The notes beneath the pieces are model-generated. The model saw only the letters and a list, made by a program, of their open reading frames with translations, was not told the origin of the DNA and did not search any database. DNA of 64,000 nucleotides. Origin: Dipylidium caninum (lineage: Eukaryota > Platyhelminthes > Cestoda > Cyclophyllidea > Dipylidiidae). The stretch is from the NCBI GenBank assembly GCA_017562135.1, contig QEYB01000461.1, positions 62,001 through 126,000 on the forward strand. The letters are read 5' to 3'. Positions 52,901-62,700 of this stretch are shown here, piece by piece; the stretch's first letter is position 1, and every line of letters begins with the position of its first letter. Made by a program: the position numbers and the translations under genes.

Positions 52901-53726
52901 GAGTAATCGTATAGATACTACTTATTTCCCTGCATGAAGATTTAATCGGGAATCTGTAAATATTTTCCCGTAGTGCCATGTATGCACACGAAAAATGGCA
53001 TTTCGCAATGTTTATGAGGAGAGAAAAGAGTCGGGTAAAAAATACACATGTGAGCGTTATGCTCAAGACGCCGGCCTGCTTTACTACCTCTCGTCTACGG
53101 TATGCGAGGTGGCTACTGGCAGTGAAACGACTTTATTATCTACTATCACATGTAAAATTTTGAATTAGTGTCATTTTTTGCCGAAGGGACCCAGTTAATT
53201 GCACAACCTATGTACTTTCCCGCAAATACGGCAAAAACGGACAAATTTTAGAATAAAACAGGGATATTTAGTGACAAAAAGCTTTTGGATTATGGCCTAG
53301 CACCGTCTGTAGGAAAGTATGGAAGTGGTAAAAGCCATGGAGGCTGCTAGCAAAGACTGTGAGCGGCCTTTCATACAGTCGTTGGTGTATTTTTGCGCGC
53401 ACTCCCCTAATGGGACAACTCTACCCACTATCAATTAGGTAAGTGGATATGGACACTCGGAGGCGGTTAATTTCTTCTCTCTTGTCAACGAGAATTCAGC
53501 CTCTGCATCCGGCCCTCTGCCTGTCTCCAGCACTCCATCCAAACCCGCCAAACTCGATCCGTCAGCGTCTAACTCTGGGGGCCTTCTCATGATTAGTGGG
53601 GGCGTTGGTTTCGTAAAGCATCGCCAAAGAGTTGTTACTGGTGAGTGTAATCTAGAAGAATGCGAAGTCTTACTTCCTTTTATGAATGATTTACTTGATT
53701 CATTCATCTACACTGCCTTCATTTGA
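34947..53726 (+). CDS. MAPK8IP3: JIP3/JIP4 (UNC-16, Sunday driver) scaffold protein, about 21 exons; last exon uncertain
   Basis: JIP3/4 proteins link JNK signalling modules and vesicles to kinesin-1 and dynein. Exons: 34947-35252, 35284-35404, 35440-35703, 35779-35860, 36388-36458, 36528-36575, 36692-36749, 36820-36876, 37000-37147, 39220-39404, 39771-39914, 41330-41570, 42917-43054, 45419-45638, 47203-47646, 48371-48521, 48713-49072, 50889-51055, 51795-51992, 52657-52713 and 53439 onward; about 1,220 residues. Domains in order: RH1 (ILADLANTYFNNEDGV), first coiled coil (LRLEERDNELQSTYTNLRQR), a possible JNK-docking segment (RKGTDPVIPLPDF), leucine zipper (LEEDNTRLKKELGNALDTQK), RH2 (FTREEMAKVLMDRIQLQED), then a beta-propeller (QLWLCLVGA, TVWLGCQNGDVFVHS, GRVFIALGDGNIVVF, DGVWTSLRLDPILRLFNA, DHLWVGNNGGYVVCM) and GHSEAVNFF with LMISGGVGFVKHR. 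A strong donor at 53641 suggests one more exon; otherwise it stops at 53724. The junction into 53439 is out of phase as drawn. Confidence 0.9.
37148..39219 (+). other. Long JIP-gene intron (2.1 kb)
   Basis: It separates the leucine zipper from the RH2 domain. It is T-rich on the coding strand, with no coding frame joined in phase and no recognisable transposon. Confidence 0.55.
39915..41329 (+). other. JIP-gene intron
   Basis: T-rich intron with no coding signal or recognisable repeat. Confidence 0.55.
41571..42916 (+). other. JIP-gene intron, possible GC donor
   Basis: The preceding exon ends in phase at ATGCAG, followed by GCATGT rather than GT. It joins in phase to LICATCLFSDIGG at 42917. 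No coding content was seen within it. Confidence 0.4.
43055..45418 (+). other. Long JIP-gene intron (2.4 kb)
   Basis: It precedes the first propeller strand (QLWLCLVGA). I saw no coding exon, transposon or RNA gene in it. Confidence 0.55.
45639..47202 (+). other. JIP-gene intron (1.6 kb)
   Basis: It splits a Gly codon between IPG and AKKRDY in phase. Nothing else was recognised. Confidence 0.6.
49073..50888 (+). other. JIP-gene intron (1.8 kb)
   Basis: It lies between the propeller blades ending FQRLYA and those starting IEVVPKTNS. No coding signal was seen. Confidence 0.6.
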
Positions 53727-54384
53727 CTGCTCCTCTTTGGTCATTGTTAACATTTAATAACGAGCAATATTTGGGGCTAAGGCTGAATCATGAGCGCAAT
53801 TTTTTCCTTGTTAAATTATAACGCAGAGTTAATACTACTTTTATTACATGTTATTGTCTGCTCTCGTCCCTCACTCCTGTTGCTTTTGTGGCTAGCAATT
53901 TAGCGATTGCGCCCCCCACGCCAATTTGATCATTGAATGGTCATTTCATATCTGCTTCATCAGTGTTTCAGCGGCACTCTTTATTCCCTTGGTATGGCTA
54001 GCATTGGTTCCTGGGAAATTCACCTTCTTATATTGGTAATCGTGTAGTAGTTTTTCTTGAGTTTTCCAAATTTTTGCCTGGTAGACCAATAACCGGCGAG
54101 TCTTCCCCCGTGGACTTCTTTTAAATGACAATGGTGTACTAGTGTATCATGCGGAAGGGCTGAATAAGCAGCGACTGTGTTCTATGTGTGATTATTAACT
54201 GAATTAATTAAGATTTGAAGTTAGGTGCAATTTTATTCACCCCTTTCACCCTAACCTTTACACCGGAAACAGAGAGGGTCACTTGAAGCGCTCTTCTTAA
54301 TCGACCATTAGACAACAATTATCAGGTCTACCGAGAAATTCTGTCCATTTCTATGGCTGAATTTTGACTCGTATTTGCATCGAA
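53727..54384. other. Spacer after the JIP gene
   Basis: The terminal JIP exon suggested by the donor at 53641 may lie here or further on; I could not identify it. No other feature was seen. Confidence 0.3.
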
Positions 54385-54443
54385 GTTGTTAAGACCACGT
54401 TGTGGCGAGATCCTTTTCTGACAACATCGGAGGTCGCAGAAAG
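54385..54443 (+). mobile_element. 59-base mariner fragment (copy D), identical to part of copy E
   Basis: These 59 bases are identical to 62851-62909 in copy E, which encodes VVKTTLWRDPFLTTSEVAE of the transposase second HTH. Sequence on both sides differs, apart from a few bases, so this is an isolated fragment and not an element. Confidence 0.8.
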
Positions 54444-55376
54444 GCTCAATTGCTATAACATCCTATTTTTTTCGTACTACATATTGGTTTTGCTAAGTGT
54501 CTTGCCACCTATCATACAGTCCTAATCGCACAGGAAGATAAGGTCTCGTTATCACAGTAATAGGTTATGGATTTGACTATCCGTCTGCCATCTTATACGA
54601 GCTAAACCTTGAGACTCGCCTTATCAAAGGACGACGCGTTGGACGGAAGGAATTTTGACTAAACATTCTAGCCATAAACACAGCAAACTACCTGGTGATG
54701 TATGTGAAAACATCCATGTTGTCTGGGGACCTAATTTCCGGGATGCTGACAATTGCTAGTTACTGGTAACAAAGACGTTGAGATGGTAACATGCCAATGT
54801 GATGACCAATGGTAAGTTACTGGTTTTTGTTGGACTGGAATGTGCGAAGGAATGCAGTATTTTTTGCCCCTACTTTATTCAAGACTGAAAGCACTGGATG
54901 GGCACGAGGTCACAAAAGTAACGTTCAGTCCAAAGCATCTAACGTAGGTCTCGTAGATCAAAGGTGCTTATCGTTAGGTTGATTCCACACCGACCCTTTG
55001 AGATAGTAGGCCGTCAATTCATTTTCCCGAATTGGAGATGACAAAAAACTTCTTCAAATCCGAAAAATTGTCCAAGTATTAGGTTAATTGGAAAAAATCG
55101 GGGCTTTTAAAGATGAGCTTTCATTTCATCTAGTTGTTTTGGGACTACTGCACGTTTTTCATCGGATGCTTTCAGACGCTAGAGAAAATTCCAGACTACT
55201 TCTATCTTTTTTTTAAATTGGTTCATTTGGCTTTCTTCAACCACTCAGAATGGCGCGATTCTCGGAATATGCTGCATGTCACAACTCCTACTGCTGTCGA
55301 GTTCGAGCGTAAATGTCATTAATTTGTCAAGTGCAGCAAGTCTCTCGTCAGCTGTCGCAATCAGAGGCTTCATGTT

Positions 55377-56600
55377 GTTGGGTTGGTAACTAAGTAATTG
55401 CAAACTTTGCACATCATATTCAAGGTTTCTAACCCATATGCGTTCTTATCGTTTGGACTTCAATTTTTGATTTAGTAAAAATTGCATCGTATAGTTCTAC
55501 AGTTTTGTTTTTGCCCCAATTTAAAATGCCCTTCAATCGTGTCTTATTATATTAATTTCGAAAAGGCAAGAAGGAATCGCAAGCACGCAAGAAGTTATGT
55601 GCCGCAGATGGTAACGATGCCTTGAAAGAGAGGCCATCGTCAAATGTGCTTTTTCACATTCCGTTGTGGTGTCGTTTCATTGAAAATCGCTCAACAATCA
55701 GGCCGGGAGTCTAGTTGAAGTCGATGAGATCCATCCACATCGAGGCTATTGTCGACGCAGATTGTCAGAGCCCAACACGTGATGTTGCTGAGAAGCTCAA
55801 TGAGGATGACATGCATGCATTGAATGGGAAATTAAAGAAAATTTTGCCCATGTCAAGTCATCCGGTCTTTGGTTCCATCATTAGCTCGAGGCCATTTACT
55901 TGGTGCCACGCATTAACATCTGTGATTTGCGTCGATGTTGATCCATTTCCGACATGACTAATAACTGGCGACAAAAGTTGGCAGTTTAGAAGAAAGTTAA
56001 TGGAAAGAGATGGTGGGTGATGCAAAATGAACCGCCTCAGACGACATCAAAAGCAGAGATTCACCAAGAAAAGCTATGCTGTCAGTCTGGTTGGATCATT
56101 GAAGGAATTCTGCACTCTGAAAGTCTACCAAACAGTCAATTCAAAGGTGTAGGTTCGACAACTCGACAAACTGAGCGATGCCATTCGAGCAAAGCGACCA
56201 GAAGTGGCAAATTGTCTCAAGGGTGTTGACAATGCGAAGCCCCACACGTCTGTGGCCACACGCTAAAGGTTGTTGGATCTGAGTTGGGATGCTTTGACAC
56301 CTCCGCCATGTAACTCTGGCCTTCCGCCTTCAGACTGCTGTTTATGTCGTCCCATGCAGAATTCCTTCAAGGGTAAAATCTTTAAGGACGTCACTGATGT
56401 CACAAATCACACGTGAATCAATTTTTTTGGATAGCAAGGATCGGAAATTTTATGAACTTGGAATTATGACGCCGCCTGAACAATGGCGAAAGATCATCTA
56501 CAAAAACCGACAGTATCTGATTGAATAGTTGTATTTTTCTTAGAAAATTTTGATTTCTAATTTTTAAAGTTCGTGAACACTTTGTTGCTAACCTAATACA
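55377..56600 (+). mobile_element. Near full-length mariner relic, irritans-like (copy C)
   Basis: The 5' terminal repeat reads gggttggtaactaagtaat (about 55379-55397) and the inverted 3' repeat gttgctaacctaata (about 56584-56598), giving a 1.2 kb element, the usual mariner size. Transposase pieces fall in several frames: SPTRDVAEKLNEDD (second HTH), WWVMQNEPPQTTSKAEIHQ, VDNAKPHTSVATR (second catalytic Asp at 56228-56230), and a C-terminus ITPPEQWRK-like block ending NRQYLIE with a stop at 56526. Stops and shifts show it is inactive. It is related to copy B in inverted orientation. Confidence 0.85.
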
Positions 56601-56601
56601 T

Positions 56602-56673
56602 TGCAAGCGAGGGACTCGTAAAACTCGTCACTCTTAGTGCAAGCGAGGGACTCGTAAAACTCGTCACTCTTAG
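56602..56673. repeat. Two-copy tandem duplication, 36-base unit
   Basis: 56602-56637 and 56638-56673 are identical (unit begins tgcaagcgagggactcgtaa), followed by five more bases of the unit. It abuts the 3' end of mariner copy C, so it may have arisen during its insertion or repair. Confidence 0.9.
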
Positions 56674-59600
56674 TGCAACTTCAACTTTAATTCTTCTTTC
56701 TAGGTGGAGAAGACAGAGAGAAGCAAAGAAGCAGACAGAAGAGCAACTTGCTCGTCTGGTCTATTTCCCATGAAAACTCGAAAATTGTCTCATCGGACTT
56801 GACTGATATTTCGTCACTTAAGTGATTCGGTACCTTCCTCCAGATTTCTCTTATCCCCCCTCCGCCGTCATTTTTTTTCACCTGTTTTTCCCGTTTTCTA
56901 TATCCCGCCTCCTTCACCAAAATCACTGCATATTTTTCTCCTTTATACTCGCCCTGGACAATGGTTATTATTGTTACGTATTTTTTAAAAAGATCTCAGA
57001 GCTTCTTCTCAGATGATGCTTTTGACCGCTGGGTGTTCTTTGGCTCGCCTCATTTGGTGCAATTTTTGCCCTACGTAGATTTTTTTTTGTGCTTTTACTT
57101 TTACCATCTTCGCAGCCAGTGGTTCTAAGGGCTCGGATTACGCGATTGCATTCCTAGAATCTCTTCCAGTTTCACTGTGCTCATCCTTTGGCCTTAACAA
57201 ACTTTGCTTCCATTTGGTTCCATCGCCAAATTAAACACAAGAAGAAGATCTCCCCAATTGTTTATAAGATTTGCGTGTCTGACGAATGCCGCCAGCTCCT
57301 GTGTCCAGCGATAGCAATGGAACTCCGTGTAACCATTTGATGCTGCCACCTTCCCCACTCTGGTAGAAGACGTGCTTACATGTTTCTCAATTGGCGTTTC
57401 TGAGGGCACGACTTACCGGTTTGTTTACTCCCATCCCAATGTAGACAGTAAACGAGTCTGATGGTCTGGGCTGGAGTTTGTTAAAACTGTGGATTTTGCC
57501 TGGCAAACTGTCGGCAACCACTCACGTTCGCGGTTCCACAAAATTGCATTCCAGTCACTCTAGTGGCTACACGTCGCTGCCGAGCCTCCTCCCGCCTCCA
57601 TCATATTAGTCGTGATACTATTAATGATAAATTTGAGGCCTGTGCTAAATAAAAATTGTCTAAATTCACTCTAAGCAGTCATTAATTTGTAACCATCCTA
57701 ACCTGGAGTATACAGAGCCTTAACATGAAAAACCGTGATGTCGTGACTACCGACGTCAATGGATCATTGTGTCGTTGTCATGACGCTATCGACATGGGCG
57801 CATGAGGATGCATTGTTGGCCTGTCAGTGAAGGCATTCTTGTGAGCACACAGAGGAAGTGAGTACGGTTGGTTTATCTACCCTTCTCATCTTTAGCAGGA
57901 AATTGGAAGGTGTTGTAGGTACTCGATTTATTAGTTCGATATCTCATTTTGTTCTAGACAAAGCCAGTTACTTCAGGTCCTTTCTGAATCCGACTTGTAA
58001 ATCCGCACTGTAAAGTAAGAGGGCACTTTTAGGGAAGTTCATGGTTATCCTTCTACAAAATCTTATTCAAAAATGCATACTTGAACTGAGGTGGCCTCGA
58101 AGAAAATAACAACTGGTGTACTAAAACCACTCCACAATTGAAAACCAAAACAAATAAAAGCGTATCTGATCAGTTGTCAGTATAACCACTCCATTCTTGT
58201 AATCACCGCCCAATATAAAAGTTGCGGGAAGATATTTTTAGACCGCTGCCAAAGTAGAAGAAGTAAAACGGCATGGTGGGAAATGAAAAATAGCTTTTCT
58301 CAGGTGACAGTGCCCACTAAGCAGACCGTCATACGAACAGCCCTCAATCGTGTATTCCTCGTGTACTACGCATCCATCACTTTCCACTATTTTTCTCTTC
58401 TCCGCCGTTATTTGTCACATAACTTGATAACGGATTGCACAACGTCCCTCTACTGGTGACCTTATTGCCGATTGGCCAGTCTCAAGTTCGAATTATTCTC
58501 ATAAACAACGGGGAATTTCCATTCATCGGAATCCTAACTTCTTCATATGCATCACTTCCATTGGTTTTATTTAAAAATCATGACTTACTATCAGTCAAAT
58601 TAGTTAGCTTAGAACTGGTCAGAAAGCATATTTTCTCTAAATTACTTAATTTCGGTCCATTCAAAGAATAAGGACTTACAGATTCTTTTTCACATAAGTA
58701 CAGGCACTTAACTTCCGGCAAATCCAGTTGACATTAGCTTTTGTCATGGCATCCTCTAATGCTTCATCCGTATTTTTTCCCGACCCAGTTACGAGGTGTT
58801 TTGCACAAATGTGTGGAAAGTAGCAACATGCGAACATTGTATGGTGCTGAAAGTAACAAGTCTCATCTTTTCATTCCAATGGAGGGTGTGTGTCTTTCCT
58901 CTCAAAGCTCAGAGTAACTCACAAGGAAGATCTGGTCGTAGAGCCGAATACTCGACTCACACTGTGCCTTAGTCGGAGCGCTGAACCAGAAGGCATTTGT
59001 GACCCTGAGTGCCAGGCAAACTACCAAGAGTGTTGCCCAACGCATGGGAAGCATTGGTGTGGAAGACAGACGACTTTTGAATCCCCTCGCTCGACTCTAC
59101 AATCAATAATGACACAAGCGACTAGAATCTTTCCTAGACCCCGAAATTATGAAATTTTCATTCGTTTTTAAATGATTAGTTGTGGGTGTCGTAAGGTCAT
59201 TCGCGGACTAACCGTCTGGCTGATAACACCTGAGTAGTTCGAAGCTTCTATTGAAAAGGTTGCAGACAAGCAAAATATCTTTTCAGTTTCCTTTTTCCGC
59301 CACATCTCTCTTCCTTTACATTACCACTAGACCATTTTTCCTATTTCCATTGTATCCGAGTCAATGAGCATCACACTCACAAACACAAGTATTCACCAGC
59401 ATGTTCTGTTAGAGCACCACTTAAAAGGCGGACGACGAGGAGCTGGAAATTTTGTCAAGTTAATTCTGTGTTTGGCTGGTATCAAGAATTCAGACCCCAA
59501 AATAATCGCGTACCGACCATTTGCTCATTAATGTCGTTTTGTCGAGCCGCAGTGTTACATATTTTTGGGATGAGGAGGCGAAATTTCAACATAACAGCAA

Positions 59601-59744
59601 TAAATTATGAGTTTAAATGTACTTTGCTAGTTGTGAGTTGTACATGTCACCTATTTAAAGTCATTTATTTAAAGTCATTTTCTGTGATTATTTGCATTGT
59701 CTTAGGAGGGAAGAAGGTGATTTTCATCCATTTAAGGTTGACCA
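56674..59744. other. Spacer before the polycystin gene, nothing firmly recognised
   Basis: Two open frames stand out but lack family signals. One is at 57409-57194 on the minus strand (EFHCYRWTQELAAF). The other is at 58890-59171 on the plus strand, with a run of closely spaced cysteines (CDPECQANYQECC). Neither links to a gene by splice phase. Promoter and 5' UTR of the downstream gene are expected near its 3' end. Confidence 0.35.
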
Positions 59745-62700
59745 ATGGAGGGAGAATTGGACGGAGTATTCTCGGCCGAAATAGATGAGGAGTTCAAGAG
59801 AAATTTAAACTGTTCCGAACATTTTGACCACATGGCGAATGGTGATGGATATTTTACAGACCCTTCTGATACCGAGGCACTGGATGATGCCGGGAAAAAG
59901 TCAAATTGTTGTTTGGATTGTCTGAAAGGTCAGCATCTTTCTAAAAGTTTGACATTTTACCGATTTTTAACAAATGTGTAAGTACTGAGGGTAATAAGAA
60001 TGGTCGAAAACCTTATTTATCTCCGGCAGGTATGACCCTTTTTGGGGCATCGAGGAACTCCTCCCTCGGGGCCGTCATACATCATCTCTCTTAACTTATC
60101 TTGGACTCTCCCTACATCTCAACTTAGTGTTCTATCGAATTGGGAACTCATGTACTCTTTCCTCCACTTTCAGCATTGTGGGCGACTCGAAAAATGGAGA
60201 TTGTGCAAGACAAGGAGAGAGTAATAAGGACCACCGTACGCGGATTAATCATCCACTTGGCCTTCATAGGCGTAGTCTTGACGAGTAAGTTGGCTTCGAG
60301 TACACTCGGTTTGTAGGTTTGCTCCCAAAGTGGAATACCCTCCCTTGAATGATCAGATTAACGTCATTTAGGACACCTAGACACGAGCAGGCGACGCGTT
60401 GCATCTAGAAGTGTAAACACGACAGCATCAGCTTTCGAGGTGGAATGGGGACATTGTCAGAATGCCCATATTGTCGACGCTTTCTGGACAGAATCGATGT
60501 CTCTGTAGGCGAGATTACGGACATGTGGTCGGCTTATTTGCTTTGATGTAGGCAAAATATGTGAGCGAGAGTGATCAGACGTTGTTATGGAGTCTAAAGA
60601 CAGCATTTGGCAGACGAATGAATACTTTGATTGGACGTCGAACTGACCATGAAGGTCTCCACGACTCTCCCCTTCACCCATGTAATATCCAAGCTAAGAT
60701 ATCCTTCCACTAAAAATTTACAATGCATTATTGCTGTTGTCTTCAGTTGCCCTACTGCCAACCATCTTTCTTGAGACTTACTTCCTCACGGATATCCTCC
60801 AACAAATCACCTTTCCTCTTGACTCCTTTGGTGAAGAAGCCTTTACTAAAATCGACAATCGGCCAGCCATGTGGAACGTAAGAATGTGCTCATTTCAGTA
60901 GATTTGATACTTTGTTCAAGTTACACTCTGAACAAAATCACAAATGTACAGTTTTGACGTGAATACCGCCTTCCTGTTCGCTGTATCAAATAAAAGTGAT
61001 TTTTTGTGTGTAAATCCCGGTGGATGTGCTGAAATAACTTCCCAGATGTTGGTAGTAAATCCTGATATAGAGTTGTTCAAGTTGTTTCAATTCTGCTTCC
61101 TAGTTGGATTTGTTGCAAGACCATACTTTTCGCACTTTGAAGTGTTCTGAAACGAGTAATAATTGAGTATCTTGTAACACTACTTAAACGTGAAATAAGT
61201 AGTGTTTGGGATTACCTCATTTGATTATGATTTCTCACTTGCACGACTCGTCGTGGAAAAAATCTCGTCTCGACCGCGATGAAAACCTAACAGACAGTTG
61301 AGAGTGTGTCTATGATGCACTCCAACTTCCCTTTCGTTTGAATTAGACACTGCCGTGCCAAAAGTAACTTCCTCCCGAGTAGCATTTTTGGTCAGACAGC
61401 AGCGAGACTTGGGATAGTTTGGTGATGCAGTTCATCTCCAGCTCGAGATTGCGATCTTAGAAAAGTGGATTGGCGTCAAATCTCCAAGGTGTCTAAATAA
61501 CGTGAGCTTCTTCGGAACAGGTTTCCCTCGGAAAGGGACTTGTCCACCAATTTCCCTTTCAGTAACTGTTCCTCTACTCAGCATAATGGAGAGTGGAATG
61601 CATTCACTGTGATTACTAGCAGAATAAGTACCATGGAGGCAGTCATGCAAGACCGTTTTGAAGTCACTTCAACCGTGGTTACAGTAAATCTGAGCCAAAC
61701 AGTTACGCCAGAGGTGCACTCGGCAACCTTAACCCTCCCGTTGGCATCGGACCCTGTCTTTGAGTGAATCTGGATGAAAAGACACTAAAAGTGTCTTATA
61801 CGCGCCAAGTCAATAGTACCTCCAAGAACTTCCCTTCAAAGTGATTCCAAAGCAGCCACTTGGGATAGTGTTCTAGGGCGACTTGGTCGGCACTTTTGAC
61901 TTCACCTGTTCTCCAAATTGCCTTACTGACGTCACGTTAATTGAGAGAGAGGGACGTACCTGTAGGCCGGTACTCTGCATTCGAAATATTACGTCTTCAG
62001 GCTTCATGTTCGTATTAGACGCACGTTATTAACGTCTAGTGCACTCTTTTTATGTGGAAATGTAAGAAAATGAGGCTAAAACACGACAAGAAGCGGCAAA
62101 GTTAACGAAAAACATGGCTAAGCAAGTTTTTGGAGGAAGTATTTTTCTTTTACCTTTCACCATGCAGTACATCCTCCCTGGTTTTCTAACATTCCTCTAC
62201 AACGAGAAGACGGAAAATCGTCTGGTTGGACGGCCACGCGTTCGACAGATTCGTGTTGTCAACATCGACTGTCAACTGCCCAAATCCATGTCCGCCTACT
62301 TAACGCCCTGCTATCCGACATTTACATCGAATTTCGAAAGTCGCGAACCCATCGCTTCTGTCGGCAACCAAACCATCGCTTTGAGTGGACCCGCGTGAGT
62401 TTACCACGTTTCCCTGGTACTAAGGGCAGGGGAGACGATTTTTCCATCTCATTCATTGCCGGAAAGTTGTGTTTCTTTCTGCGACAGCAAAGTTCAGCAA
62501 ATGGGACATGTTTATTTGGCACATTTTCGGTTCTCCATGTTCATCGCCCTATGCCTACATGCTGACTTACCAAATTAACTGAAACAAAATTGATTCACCT
62601 TGGATTTTAGTGTGGGGCGATTTTGTGCCAGCCATGGGTGCCAATGGAGTTCCTCTGCGCCACCGTATTCTCTACGCGTTTGGAAAAGGAAGAAATGCCA

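Noticed and set aside
57194..57409. Minus-strand 71-codon frame, considered as a retroelement fragment
   Set aside because: There is no reverse transcriptase, integrase or zinc-knuckle motif, and no neighbouring frame extends it.
59650..59680. Short repeat of tttaaagtcatt
   Set aside because: Only two partial copies of about 14 bases in AT-rich DNA; expected by chance.
61540..61767. Open frame in the PKD2 intron, considered as the missing polycystin exon
   Set aside because: The Ser/Thr/Val-rich peptide does not match the GSLLDGLYW region and lacks a phase-0 acceptor/donor pair that I could support.
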